From: Amycolatopsis saalfeldensis
Lineage (GTDB): Bacteria; Actinomycetota; Actinomycetes; Mycobacteriales; Pseudonocardiaceae
Reading direction: 5' to 3'
NCBI RefSeq assembly: GCF_900110575.1
Contig: NZ_FOEF01000019.1
Location: 62,001-126,000 of the forward strand
Length of the DNA stretch: 64,000 nt
Below the pieces are notes generated by a model, which made no database searches, was not told the DNA's origin, and saw only the letters and a list, made by a program, of their open reading frames with translations. Positions 43,270-52,215 of the stretch are shown one piece after another. Position 1 is the stretch's first letter. Each line of letters opens with the position of its first letter. The position numbers and the translations under genes were made by a program.

Positions 43270-44535
43270 GTGCGCGTACTGGTAATCGGGTCCGGCGCCC
43301 GTGAGCATGCACTCGTCCTCGCGGTGTCCGGCGATCCCGCCGTCACCGCGCTCGCCTGCGCGCCCGGCAATGCCGGTACCGCCGCGGTCGCCGAGCAGAT
43401 GGGTGTCGAGGCGGCCGATCCCGAGGCGGTGGCCGCCCTGGCCAAAGAATGGCAGGCCGACCTCGTGGTGGTCGGCCCCGAGGTGCCGCTGGTCGCGGGC
43501 GTCGCGGACGCGGTGCGCAAGGCCGGCATCGCCTGCTTCGGCCCTTCGGCGACGGCGGCCCGGATCGAGGGCTCGAAGGCGTTCGCGAAGGACGTGATGG
43601 CCGCCGCCGAGGTGCCCACCGCGCGCAGCGAAGTCGTCGACACCCCGGCGCGCCTCGATGCCGCGCTCAACCGCTTCGGCCCCACCTGGGTGGTGAAGGA
43701 CGACGGACTGGCCGCGGGCAAGGGCGTCGTCGTCACCGAGGACATCGAGGTGGCGCGCAAACACGCGCTGATGCTGCTCGACGGCGGCCACCCCGTGCTC
43801 CTGGAGTCCTTTTTGGACGGACCGGAGGCCTCGCTGTTCTGCTTCGTCGACGGCCGCACGGTCGTGCCGCTGCTGCCGGCGCAGGACTTCAAGCGCCTCG
43901 GCGACGACGACAAGGGACCGAACACCGGCGGCATGGGTGCGTACGCGCCGCTGCCGTGGGCCCCGGAAAACCTCGTGGCCGAGGTCGTCGAGAAGGTCGT
44001 GCAGCCCGTGGTCGACGAGCTCGACGCACGCGGCGCCACGTTCTCCGGCCTGCTGTACGCGGGCCTGGCGCTGACCTCGCAGGGTCCGCAGGTGATCGAG
44101 TTCAACTGCCGGTTCGGCGACCCCGAGACGCAGGTCGTGCTGGCCCTGCTGCGCTCGCCGCTCGCGGCGCTGCTGCATGCGACGGCCACCGGCAAGCTCG
44201 CCGAGCACCCGCCGCTCGAGTGGTCGGGCGGCGCGGCGGTCACCGTCGTGATCGCGGCCGACGGCTACCCCGGCAAGCCCCGCACCGGCGACGTGATCGG
44301 CGGCGGCGAGATCGAGGGCGTGCTGCACGCGGGCACGCGGCGCCGTGAAGACGGCGCGGTGGTCTCCTCCGGCGGGCGCGTGCTGTCCGTGGTCGGCACC
44401 GGCAAATCGTTGAAGTCGGCGCGAAAGCACGCGTACGAGACGGTGGACCGGGTGCGTCTCGCGGGCTCGCACCACCGCACCGACATCGCGTTGAAGGCGG
44501 CGAGCGGCGAGCTCGACGCGACCGTCGGCGCCTGA
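43270..44535 (+). CDS. purD: Phosphoribosylamine-glycine ligase
   Basis: 421 residues starting with GTG at 43270 (VRVLVIGSGAREHAL). ATP-grasp signatures: VVVGPEVPLVAGVADAVR, FGPSATAARIEGSKAFAK, KDDGLAAGKGVVV, GPNTGGMGAYAPLP and EFNCRFGDPETQVVL. It joins glycine to phosphoribosylamine in the second step of purine synthesis. Its neighbours are not purine genes. Confidence 0.96.
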   Translation: MRVLVIGSGAREHALVLAVSGDPAVTALACAPGNAGTAAVAEQMGVEAADPEAVAALAKEWQADLVVVGPEVPLVAGVADAVRKAGIACFGPSATAARIEGSKAFAKDVMAAAEVPTARSEVVDTPARLDAALNRFGPTWVVKDDGLAAGKGVVVTEDIEVARKHALMLLDGGHPVLLESFLDGPEASLFCFVDGRTVVPLLPAQDFKRLGDDDKGPNTGGMGAYAPLPWAPENLVAEVVEKVVQPVVDELDARGATFSGLLYAGLALTSQGPQVIEFNCRFGDPETQVVLALLRSPLAALLHATATGKLAEHPPLEWSGGAAVTVVIAADGYPGKPRTGDVIGGGEIEGVLHAGTRRREDGAVVSSGGRVLSVVGTGKSLKSARKHAYETVDRVRLAGSHHRTDIALKAASGELDATVGA

Positions 44536-44627
44536 ACTTTCCGGCGGACTTCGCCTCGGCGGTACGCGGTCGTTGGTAGCCTCGTAACGGGTCCGTCCGG
44601 TCACCGTCTGTAGGTGAGGGGTAGCGC

Positions 44628-45017
44628 ATGCCAGGAAGCAGTCCGCTGTCCGACCTCGCGTCGTCCGTCCCGGCGGCGCCGGGGGTCGCGGACATCGTCG
44701 TCGCGCCCGGGAAGCTGCTGGACGTCGCGCGCGTGGTCGAAGAGCAGGTCGGCGCGTTGGAGGACAAGCTGCTGACGCGCCTCGGCGAGCTGCGGATCGA
44801 CACGCCGTCGGCCGACACGGTGAGCGTGAACGCCGTCGCCGCGTGGAACACCGTCGTCGCCGAGGGCGATCACTCGTACGTCGCGCAGGTGCGCGAGTAC
44901 GTCGCCAACCTGCACCAGCTCGTCGCCCAGCTGCGCGACGCCGCCAAGACCTACCAGGCCAGTGACGCGGACAAGGCCGCGGCGTTCGGGGACCGCGGTG
45001 CCCACGGCGTCCAGTAA
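44628..45017 (+). CDS. PE/WXG-like type VII secretion substrate (ESX family)
   Basis: 129 residues, two helices with a central AAWNTVV turn (W73), and a C-terminal YQASD at 109-113 that fits the general T7SS signal YxxxD/E. No full WXG motif. It starts a four-gene unit with a lipoprotein (20-base overlap), a PPE-like protein and EspG, which matches the PE-PPE-EspG order of ESX substrate operons. Likely partner of the PPE-like protein 45610-47202. Confidence 0.75.
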   Translation: MPGSSPLSDLASSVPAAPGVADIVVAPGKLLDVARVVEEQVGALEDKLLTRLGELRIDTPSADTVSVNAVAAWNTVVAEGDHSYVAQVREYVANLHQLVAQLRDAAKTYQASDADKAAAFGDRGAHGVQ

Positions 45018-45600
45018 GCGGCTGGTCGCGGTGGCCCTGCTCTTCGGCGCGGCCGGCTGCTCCTCGGGCGACCCCGGCACGGCGTACCCGGTGCAGACGG
45101 CCGTGAGCGCGATGTCGCAGGCGGCGAAGGCCTCCGACCTGCCGCAGCGGCCCGCCGACCTTTCCGTCGCCGGGCTCGACCCGTGCGACCTGCTGTCCCA
45201 GATCCAGCTCGACGAGCTGAAGATCACCGGCGCCCCGCGCAAGGCCGCCGACCAGCAGGACGGGCCGACCTGCGTGTTCGACGTCGGCCAGGCCCCGCCG
45301 TTCTCCGCCTACCACCTGCGGGTCGTCGGCGCCGACGTGCAGGAGTGGCTGACCGGGGCACGGCGGAAGAACAGCATGACCACGGCGCCGGCGACCGTCG
45401 GCGGCTACCCGGCGATCACGAACTACCGCGCGGCGGGCACGCCTTCGGACTGCGAGACGCTGGTCGGCGTCGCGAAGGGGCAGACCGTGGCCGCGCAAGC
45501 GTTTGCCATCACCGCCGGCGCCTACAACCAGCAGCAGCTGTGCGACATGTCGACCCACGCCGCCGGCCTGGCGCTGCAGAACCTGAAGTCACGGAGCTAG
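44998..45600 (+). CDS. DUF3558-like lipoprotein
   Basis: 200 residues from the GTG at 44998. The signal LVAVALLFGAAGC with the lipobox Cys is followed by an extracellular domain with DPCDLLSQIQLDELKI, CVFDVG and TPSDCETLVGVAKGQ, patterns of DUF3558 proteins common in Pseudonocardiaceae next to ESX genes. It overlaps the previous gene by 20 bases, so the two are translated together. Function unknown; probably at the outer face of the membrane. Confidence 0.8.
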   Translation: MPTASSKRLVAVALLFGAAGCSSGDPGTAYPVQTAVSAMSQAAKASDLPQRPADLSVAGLDPCDLLSQIQLDELKITGAPRKAADQQDGPTCVFDVGQAPPFSAYHLRVVGADVQEWLTGARRKNSMTTAPATVGGYPAITNYRAAGTPSDCETLVGVAKGQTVAAQAFAITAGAYNQQQLCDMSTHAAGLALQNLKSRS

Positions 45601-45609
45601 GGAGGGCGC

Positions 45610-47202
45610 GTGGAGATCTCCGACCTCGCGGGCAGGATCCGCGACCACCGTTTCGACGGCTGGACCGACACCGCCATCGCCACCGAGATCGAGCGGTTCG
45701 GCACCGGCGACGGGATCGGCAGCATCGGCACCGCGGTCGACGCGCTGAAGGCCGTCGCGTCCGCGCTCGCCGACACGGACAACACGTTGCGCACGCAGCT
45801 GACGCAGCTCGGCGTCGAATGGCAGAGCGAGGCGGGCGGCCAGGCCGGGCAGGTGTTCACGCAGCAGGCCGGCTTCTCCCAGGACGCCATGACCAAGGTG
45901 TCGCACACCGCGGAGATGCTGTTCGCGCAGGGCGAGGCCTTCAACCGCACCAAGTACAAACTGCCGGACGCCGACACCGTGCTGAAGGGCGCGGGCGGCT
46001 ACACCATCGGCGATTCGCTGGCCAGCCTGATCGGCTTCGAGACCGACCACGCGTCGCAGGTGGACGCGGCGCAGAACGCGCGCAGCCAGGCGCTGGAGGC
46101 GTTGAACGACTACGCGCAGCAGAGCGGCGAGAACCTGCTCTCGTCCGAGACGCTCAGCGCTCCGCAGACGTTGACCGTGGCCGGCCCGAGCGGGCAGAAG
46201 AGCGTGACGGACCTGGCTGGTTCGGTGATCGACGTGACGCCGGACGGGAGCGTCAAGCCGGCTTCGGCGTCCGTGCAGTCGCATTACGTCGCGCCGCCGG
46301 TGGCGCAGCCGGTCAGCAACGCGCACGTCGACCCGCCCACTCCCGCGTACGGGATCGCCGTGCAGGCGCCGCCCGCGCGGCCGAGCGCGGGTCCGGGAAA
46401 CAGCACGACGACGTCTTCGGCTCCGGCCGTCTCCTCGGGTGGGCAGGCGTCGGCCCCGCCGCCGTCCGGCTGGGTCGAGGCGCCGGGGCGTGGGACGGCG
46501 CGTGAGCCCAGTGGTGGGCAAGGGCGGGCTTCCGATGGTTTCGTGCCGCCGGTTTCCGGTGGGCCCGGTGTTCCCGGCTCGGGCTCTGGTCCGGCGCTGG
46601 GTTCCGGTTCCGGCTCGGGTTCCGTCGGCCGTCCGCCGATGAGCGGTTCGGCCGCGCCCGGCGGGTCCGGGACGATGGCCGACGGGGTGTTCGGCCGCGG
46701 TGCGACGGGCGGGACCGGCGGCGGCGACCAGGCGCTCGGCCGGGGCCGCTTCGTCGGCAGCGCGCCGGAGTCGACGGTGACGCCGGTCCAGGGCGGCAGT
46801 CCGGCCGCCGCGCCCAAGGGCGGGATGTCGGCCGGTGAGCTGGGCGCGGGCGCCGCGGCGCTGGGCGCGGGCGCGGCGGGCGGCGCGCTGAGCGGCGAGA
46901 AGGAGCGGCAGGGCCGTGGTTTCGGCGCGGGCGGGTCGGGCAAGGGCCCGGTGCGGCCGCTGCCCGTCGACGACCTGCCGGAGGAGGAGGCGATCGCGCT
47001 GCGCAAGGCCGAGCAGATCACACCCGAGCCGCCACACGACGACACGAAGTTCCTCGCCCCGGCCGCGACGCAGGGCGAAGGCGAAACGGACGAGGAACAC
47101 GTGCGCCGTTTCGGCGTCGACGACAAGGACCTGTTCAACGACCGGCGGATGGTCTCGCGAGACGTCATCGGCGACGACCCGGGGGATGGGCACCGACCGT
47201 GA
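45610..47202 (+). CDS. PPE/WXG-domain protein with long Pro/Gly/Ser-rich tail
   Basis: 530 residues from the GTG at 45610, with GGAGGG just before it. The first 180 residues are helical with VEWQSEAGG (W71) in the turn and YKLPD at 116-120, a YxxxD secretion signal. Residues about 215-460 are Pro/Gly/Ser/Ala rich and poorly conserved; the last 70 are acidic and charged (DDLPEEEAIALRKAEQ ... DRRMVSRDVIGDDPGD). It resembles the PPE half of ESX substrate pairs. EspG follows with a GTGA overlap. Confidence 0.78.
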   Translation: MEISDLAGRIRDHRFDGWTDTAIATEIERFGTGDGIGSIGTAVDALKAVASALADTDNTLRTQLTQLGVEWQSEAGGQAGQVFTQQAGFSQDAMTKVSHTAEMLFAQGEAFNRTKYKLPDADTVLKGAGGYTIGDSLASLIGFETDHASQVDAAQNARSQALEALNDYAQQSGENLLSSETLSAPQTLTVAGPSGQKSVTDLAGSVIDVTPDGSVKPASASVQSHYVAPPVAQPVSNAHVDPPTPAYGIAVQAPPARPSAGPGNSTTTSSAPAVSSGGQASAPPPSGWVEAPGRGTAREPSGGQGRASDGFVPPVSGGPGVPGSGSGPALGSGSGSGSVGRPPMSGSAAPGGSGTMADGVFGRGATGGTGGGDQALGRGRFVGSAPESTVTPVQGGSPAAAPKGGMSAGELGAGAAALGAGAAGGALSGEKERQGRGFGAGGSGKGPVRPLPVDDLPEEEAIALRKAEQITPEPPHDDTKFLAPAATQGEGETDEEHVRRFGVDDKDLFNDRRMVSRDVIGDDPGDGHRP

Positions 47203-47957
47203 GCCTGGTGCTTTCCGCGCTTGAGTTCGATGTGTTGTGGGAGTCGCTGGAGCTGCCCCGGCGCCCGGCCGCGCTGGGCGTGCCGTCACCGGGGCGGACG
47301 CACTCCGAGCGGGCCGAGCTGGTCGACTCGGCGTGGGCTTCGCTCGCTTCGCGGCGCCTGGCGCGCGGCCGTCGAGCGTCGGGTGAGCTGATCGACCAGC
47401 TGCACCTGCTGGCGCGTCCGCAGTACGCGGTGGACGCGTGGGTGTGGGCCGAGCGGGAGATCCACGGGCGTGCGGTGAGCCTGGGCAGCCAGGCCGTGCT
47501 GGCCGTCGTGGACTCCGACCAGGTCTGGCTGATCCCCGCGCGCGAGGGCGCCTTGGCCGAGGCCGCCGTCCCCGTGGCGGGCGACCTGGCCCCGGGCGTC
47601 GGCCAGTCCATCTCCGTCCCGCACGACCTGCTGGTCGCCGCCGACGCGAAGGCGCAGGGTGACCCGAAGTCGCTGGTCACGGCGTTGGAAGACCGGGGTC
47701 TGGCGCTGTGGGAGGCCCAGGAGCTGGCGGGAATGCTGATGGGCCAGGAGGCGCGCGGCCAGTTCTGCGCGGAACGCACCCTGCGCGACGGCACCGTCCG
47801 CCGTTCCCCGGGAGTGGCGGCCTTCTACGACACCGACGCGGGCCGCTACCTCTTCCAACTCGCCTCCGACCCCGACGGCCGCCCCTGGGCGACGGTGGCA
47901 CCTGCGGACAACGCGTTGCTGGTGGAACGGGTGCGGGAGTTGCAGGCGGAGCTGTAA
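47199..47957 (+). CDS. ESX secretion-associated protein EspG
   Basis: 252 residues from the GTG at 47199. The N-terminal LEFDVLWESLELPRRPAALG and later VWLIPAREGALAEAAV and DNALLVERVRELQAEL fit the EspG/DUF family of cytosolic chaperones that bind the tip of PE-PPE pairs before export. Overlaps the PPE-like stop (GTGA), which supports a dedicated chaperone. No EccA-E or MycP gene is in the window, so export would need a core system elsewhere. Confidence 0.78.
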   Translation: MSLVLSALEFDVLWESLELPRRPAALGVPSPGRTHSERAELVDSAWASLASRRLARGRRASGELIDQLHLLARPQYAVDAWVWAEREIHGRAVSLGSQAVLAVVDSDQVWLIPAREGALAEAAVPVAGDLAPGVGQSISVPHDLLVAADAKAQGDPKSLVTALEDRGLALWEAQELAGMLMGQEARGQFCAERTLRDGTVRRSPGVAAFYDTDAGRYLFQLASDPDGRPWATVAPADNALLVERVRELQAEL

Positions 47958-48278
47958 GGGGATTCGCATTCAGCTCGGAAAGCGGCTCGGAATCGCGGGC
48001 GAACCGATGATCGAACCCATGTGGGTGATTTCCGGATCGCCCTCGACGGCGACTGGAATCATTCGGCGGCGCCCGACTTGTCGGACTTGACCCGAATCCG
48101 GCGGCTTCGCGTCGGGTGCCATTTCCCTGGTGGCCATGCGGCAAGGCGCTGGGGGGTGGAAGTTGTGCGGGATCCGTACCCCGGGCGCGGCCGAGGTCTT
48201 AAAGTAATCGGGGGAACCGGCCGGATCATGCCCACGTCTGATCAGCCGGAAGAGGACTTCAGAAGGGGATGAGCGACG
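47958..48278. other. Intergenic region before the second T7SS cassette
   Basis: 321 bases. The small plus-strand frame 48021-48272 lacks a ribosome site and looks like chance. TTGACC at 48088 could be a -35 element but I see no matching -10. AGAAGGGG at 48261-48268 is the ribosome site for the next gene. Confidence 0.4.
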
Positions 48279-48596
48279 GTGCCTGTCTACGACGCTGATT
48301 CGATGGCCATTGCGGCCCGGCAGGTGGAGAGGCTGAAGGACGAGTTCGAAAAGTCCAAGCGCCACCTCACTGGTGTCGATGACGAGCCCGAGAGTCCGTT
48401 CGGCACCATGGGCGGCTCGAAGGACGTGCACGGCGCGGTCGGGAACTTCAAGCAGGGCGTGCACACCGAGTTCGACGCCGCCGGGAAGCTGATGGAGGCG
48501 ACCGGCTTCGTGCTGCGCAAGGCCGCCGGCCTGGTCGAGGAGACCGACCAGGTGGGGAAGACCGATCTGACGCTGCACGTGACCGAAAACCAGTGA
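48279..48596 (+). CDS. Small helical protein, probable WXG100-type partner
   Basis: 105 residues from the GTG at 48279 with AGAAGGGG upstream. Two helices (SMAIAARQVERLKDEFEKSK and FDAAGKLMEATGFVLRKAAG) joined by a GTMGGS turn, close in size to WXG100 proteins, but without WXG. It precedes the WXG-transglycosylase gene by 34 bases, so the two may form the usual heterodimer for type VII export. Confidence 0.68.
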   Translation: MPVYDADSMAIAARQVERLKDEFEKSKRHLTGVDDEPESPFGTMGGSKDVHGAVGNFKQGVHTEFDAAGKLMEATGFVLRKAAGLVEETDQVGKTDLTLHVTENQ

Positions 48597-48630
48597 GGGC
48601 AGGGGAAATCGTGGTTGAGGGGGCAGCAGG

Positions 48631-49764
48631 GTGGCGCTGATCGACTTTCCGTCGAACTGGTCGAAGGTTACCGACGAAGCGGCCAAGGTCGACGGGATCA
48701 AACCGGACGCGATCGAAAAGGCGGCGCAGCAGTTCAAGGATTCGGCGGGACAGGCCGGCGATCACAGCGCCGCGCTGAAGTCGTCCACCGATTCGCTCGC
48801 CAGCGGGGTGTGGAAGGGCGACGCCGCGGACGCTTTCGTCGCGTACGTCCGGCAGATCACCACCGCCGGCGACAAGGTGCAGTCGCACCTCAAGGAGGTC
48901 GGCGACGACCTCAGCAACCTGTCGTCGGACCTCGGCACGCTCAAGACCAAGGTGACCGGTGCGCGGGATGACGCGCAGAAGGCCATCCAGAAGGTCATCG
49001 ACGACACGACCCCGAAGGTCCAGGCCGCGCAGAATGCCGAGGCCGCGTACGCGAAATCGGACAAGAAGGGCCCCGCGCCGAGTCCGACCGCCCAGTCGCT
49101 GATCGACCAGGCGAACACGGCCAACACGAAGACCGCGGCCGACGCGGCGACGACGATCAGCCCGCTGCTCGACCAGGCCGACGGCCTCGTCAAGAAGTCG
49201 CAGGCGCTGATGCAGACCCAGATCAGCGGCGGCTACAAGGACGTTCCCCTCCCGGCCGGCGACGGCACGGTGCCGCAGAGCACCGGGGGCATCCACAGCA
49301 ACGGCGCTTCCCACCACCACAGCGGTGGCGGCGGCGCCGGAGGCGGAGGGGGTGCCGGCGGGGGCGGGCTCGGCCCCAGTGGCGGCCCGCCGTCCTCCCC
49401 GCCCCCGGGGAACGTGCAGCAGTGGATCGAAGAGGCGATCAAGGAGCTGCAGGCCGCCGGGGTGAACGTCACCGACGCCGACATCCCCAACATCTGGGCG
49501 ATCATCCAGCACGAGTCCGGCGGCAATCCCAACGCGATCAACAACTGGGATTCCAATGCGGCCGCCGGCCACCCGTCCAAGGGTCTGATGCAGTGCATCG
49601 ACTCGACGTTCAACTCGAACAAGCTGCCGGGGCACGACAACATCTACAACCCGGTCGACAACATCATCGCCGGGGTGCAGTACTCGATCCACCGGTACGG
49701 CGGGGTCGGGAACGTGCCCGGCATCCAGGCGATGGCGCACGGCGGCGCGTACCGCGGTTACTGA
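48631..49764 (+). CDS. WXG100-domain protein fused to a transglycosylase (SLT) domain
   Basis: 377 residues from the GTG at 48631. Residues 1-145 are a WXG100-like hairpin with SGVWKGDAADAF (W61-K62-G63) and YAKSD at 140-144 as T7SS signal. Residues about 220-262 are a Gly/Ser/His linker. Residues 262-377 are a lysozyme-like transglycosylase domain with catalytic Glu295 in IIQHESGGNP and GLMQCIDSTFN, then YNPVDNIIAGVQYSI. There is no Sec signal, so export by the ESX route is inferred. It would cut peptidoglycan outside the membrane. Confidence 0.85.
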   Translation: MALIDFPSNWSKVTDEAAKVDGIKPDAIEKAAQQFKDSAGQAGDHSAALKSSTDSLASGVWKGDAADAFVAYVRQITTAGDKVQSHLKEVGDDLSNLSSDLGTLKTKVTGARDDAQKAIQKVIDDTTPKVQAAQNAEAAYAKSDKKGPAPSPTAQSLIDQANTANTKTAADAATTISPLLDQADGLVKKSQALMQTQISGGYKDVPLPAGDGTVPQSTGGIHSNGASHHHSGGGGAGGGGGAGGGGLGPSGGPPSSPPPGNVQQWIEEAIKELQAAGVNVTDADIPNIWAIIQHESGGNPNAINNWDSNAAAGHPSKGLMQCIDSTFNSNKLPGHDNIYNPVDNIIAGVQYSIHRYGGVGNVPGIQAMAHGGAYRGY

Positions 49765-49774
49765 CGCAGACACC

Positions 49775-49824
49775 GAACACCCCCGGCCCGGGATGGCAGA
49801 ACGGGCTGGGGGTGTTCCCTTTTG
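49775..49824 (+). terminator. Rho-independent terminator of the WXG-transglycosylase gene
   Basis: GAACACCCCC (49775-49784) pairs perfectly with GGGGGTGTTC (49808-49817), followed by CCTTTTG. Lies 10 bases after the stop. Confidence 0.82.
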
Positions 49825-49918
49825 TCCCTTGTTTCCCCTCTGGCGTCGTTGGAAACTTTCCACCCCGGGATCAACTACGGGAAATCGATGCCTGGACGGA
49901 CTCAAGGAGGACGAACGC

Positions 49919-50686
49919 GTGGCGAAGACGACCCGATTCCGCAATCCGGCCCTGGTGATCGGGGCCGCGCTGGTGATGGCGGTGGCGTTCCCGGCCGCCG
50001 CGCTGGCCGACCCGCCGCCGGCGCTGCCCGGCAACGCCACTGATCTCGAGAAGAATTTCCAACCGGCCTTCGACTACGACAAGGACGGTTGCTACCCGAC
50101 TCCCGCCATCGGGCCGGACGGCACCATCGCGCCCGGGCTCGCGCTGGGCGGCGACGTCAACGGCAACTGCCGGGACGAGTCGGACCTCGACAACACCAAC
50201 TCGTACTCGCGCACGAAGTGCAACAACGACTGGTGCGCCTCGATGTACACGCTCTACTTCGAGAAGGACCAGGCCGCGCTCGGCCCCGGCAGCGCCGGGC
50301 ACCGCAACGACTGGGAGCACGTTGTGGTGTGGGTCAAGGACAATCAGGTCCAGTACGTCTCGACGTCGCAGCACGGCGGGTTCGCCGTGCACCCCGCGTC
50401 GGAGATGTTCTTCGAAGGCTCGCACCCGAAGGTCGTCTACCACAAGGACGGCGCGTCCACGCACTGCTTCCGCGCCGCCAACTCCAACGACGACCCGCCG
50501 GAGAACCACAAGGGCGTCTGGCAGTACCCGACTCTGGTCGGCTGGGACGGCTACCCGGCCGGTCTGCGCGACAAGCTCGTGGCGGCCGACTTCGGCAGCG
50601 CCACCTTCGGCATCAAGGACGACCAGTTCAACGGCAACCTCGGCAAGGCGAAGCCGAGCGGCATCCCGTTCGACGAGAACGCCTGA
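49919..50686 (+). CDS. NPP1 (Nep1-like) family secreted protein
   Basis: 255 residues from the GTG at 49919 (AAGGAGG nine bases upstream). Signal peptide cleaved after ALA at about 30. The NLP heptapeptide is GHRNDWE at 127-133, where the usual form is GHRHDWE; H128, D131 and E133, the metal ligands by comparison with oomycete NLPs, are kept and only the second His is Asn. Family features DKDGCYPTPAIGPDG and NNDWCASMYTLYFEKDQA precede it. NLPs are cytolytic toward plant cells or act on sphingolipids in eukaryotes. In soil bacteria the role is unknown. Confidence 0.9.
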   Translation: MAKTTRFRNPALVIGAALVMAVAFPAAALADPPPALPGNATDLEKNFQPAFDYDKDGCYPTPAIGPDGTIAPGLALGGDVNGNCRDESDLDNTNSYSRTKCNNDWCASMYTLYFEKDQAALGPGSAGHRNDWEHVVVWVKDNQVQYVSTSQHGGFAVHPASEMFFEGSHPKVVYHKDGASTHCFRAANSNDDPPENHKGVWQYPTLVGWDGYPAGLRDKLVAADFGSATFGIKDDQFNGNLGKAKPSGIPFDENA

Positions 50687-50723
50687 CCGGACTGGCAACC
50701 AAGAGCGCAGTAGCCTGGCGGGC

Positions 50724-51890
50724 ATGGTCGACATCGGTGACTACGCCGGTCCAGCGCTGCGCTCCGGTGTGCCGCCCTTTCACGTGATGGACGTGCTTTC
50801 CGCGGCGCAGGCTCGCCGGCGCAGCCACGGCGATCTCGTCTCGCTCGCCGCGGGGCAGCCGTCCGCGCCCGCGCCGGCGGCGGTCCGGCAGGCGGCGGCC
50901 GAAGCGCTGGGCCGCGACCACCTGGGCTACACCGAGCAGCTCGGCATCCCCGAACTGCGGGAGGCCGTCGCGGGGCACTACCGGCGGACCTACGACCTGG
51001 ACGTGAGCGCGCAGGAAGTGGTGCTGACCACCGGGTCCTCCGGCGGGTTCCTGCTCTCGTTCCTCAGCGCGTTCGACGCGGGCGCGCGGGTCGCCATGGC
51101 CCGGCCCGGTTACCCCGCGTACCGGAACCTGCTGAAGGTGCTCGGCTGCGAGGTCGTCGAGTTCCAGACCGGGCCGGAGACGAACTTCCAGCCCACCGTG
51201 GCGCTGCTGGACCGGCTCGGGCCGCTGGACGGGCTGATCGTCGCCAGCCCCAGCAACCCCACCGGCACCGTGCTGCCGCCGGGCGAGCTGGCGGCCATCA
51301 GCGGCTGGTGCTCCTCGCACGGGGTCCAGCTGATCAGCGACGAGATCTACCACGGCATCTCGTTCGGCGGCGGCCTCGACTGCGCCTGGCAGTACGGCCG
51401 TGAGGCGCTGGTGCTCGGCTCCTTCTCGAAGTACTTCGCGATGACCGGCTGGCGGCTCGGCTGGATGCTCGTGCCGCGGCGGCTGCACCGCGCGGTCGAC
51501 GTGCTGACCGGCAACTTCACCATCTGCCCGCCCGCGCTTTCGCAGCACGCCGCCGTCGCGGCGTTCACTCCGGAGTCGTACGCGGAGGCCGACGCGCACG
51601 TCGAGCACTACCGCCGTAACCGGGATCGGCTCTTCACCGGGCTGAAGGGCATCGGCATCGACAAGCTCGCGCCCGCCGAAGGCGCCTTCTACGCGTACGC
51701 GGACGTCTCCGAGTACACCTCCGACAGCCTCAGCTGGTGCCAGCGACTGCTCGCCGACACCGGGGTCGCGATCGCGCCCGGCATCGACTTCGACCCGGTG
51801 GACGGTGGCCGCTACGTGCGGTTTTCCTTCGCCGGAGCGGCCGAGGACATCGACGAGTGCGTGCGCCGCCTGGGTGGCTGGTTGCCGTGA
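50724..51890 (+). CDS. PLP-dependent class I/II aminotransferase
   Basis: 388 residues from the ATG at 50724. Fold type I signatures: GYTEQLGIPELREAVAGHY, VVLTTGSSGGFLL, SPSNPTGTVL, and the Schiff-base Lys in GSFSKYFAMTGWRLG. The C-terminal Arg of RYVRFSFAG should bind the substrate carboxylate. Transfers an amino group from an unspecified amino acid. No pathway partner nearby. Confidence 0.9.
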   Translation: MVDIGDYAGPALRSGVPPFHVMDVLSAAQARRRSHGDLVSLAAGQPSAPAPAAVRQAAAEALGRDHLGYTEQLGIPELREAVAGHYRRTYDLDVSAQEVVLTTGSSGGFLLSFLSAFDAGARVAMARPGYPAYRNLLKVLGCEVVEFQTGPETNFQPTVALLDRLGPLDGLIVASPSNPTGTVLPPGELAAISGWCSSHGVQLISDEIYHGISFGGGLDCAWQYGREALVLGSFSKYFAMTGWRLGWMLVPRRLHRAVDVLTGNFTICPPALSQHAAVAAFTPESYAEADAHVEHYRRNRDRLFTGLKGIGIDKLAPAEGAFYAYADVSEYTSDSLSWCQRLLADTGVAIAPGIDFDPVDGGRYVRFSFAGAAEDIDECVRRLGGWLP

Positions 51891-52015
51891 TGCCGGTCAG
51901 GGGGAACCCCGATATCCCCCTGAACGTTGGCCAGTACGAGAGAGTTTTCACGCCGCAGGTGGCACGCTGGACTTCACCGGGCCGAGAGCGGCGCGGAAAC
52001 GGCATCGGAGGAGCC

Positions 52016-52201
52016 ATGTTCTGGAAGATCGTTGGAGGGCTCATCGTCGCTTGGGTGGCCTTCATGGTGCTCGGCGCGGTGATCGGCTTCTTGTTCAAGG
52101 CTGTCCTGTGGATCGCCATCATCGCCGGCGCGGTGTTCCTGGGCACGGCGGCTTACGGCGCCATCAGCGGCAAGAAGAACACCAAGCAGGTCGGTCGCTA
52201 A
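52016..52201 (+). CDS. Small two-helix membrane protein
   Basis: 61 residues from the ATG at 52016 with GGAGGAG seven bases upstream. Two hydrophobic segments (GGLIVAWVAFMVLGAVIGFL and LWIAIIAGAVFLGTAAYGAI) and a basic tail. Not recognised; similar tiny proteins are common in actinomycetes. A long palindrome follows 15 bases after the stop. Confidence 0.7.
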   Translation: MFWKIVGGLIVAWVAFMVLGAVIGFLFKAVLWIAIIAGAVFLGTAAYGAISGKKNTKQVGR

Positions 52202-52215
52202 CCGACCGCACCTCT

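Noticed and set aside
48021..48272. 83-codon plus-strand frame before the WXG-type gene
   Set aside because: No ribosome site, no hydrophobic or domain pattern, ends at the next gene's leader.
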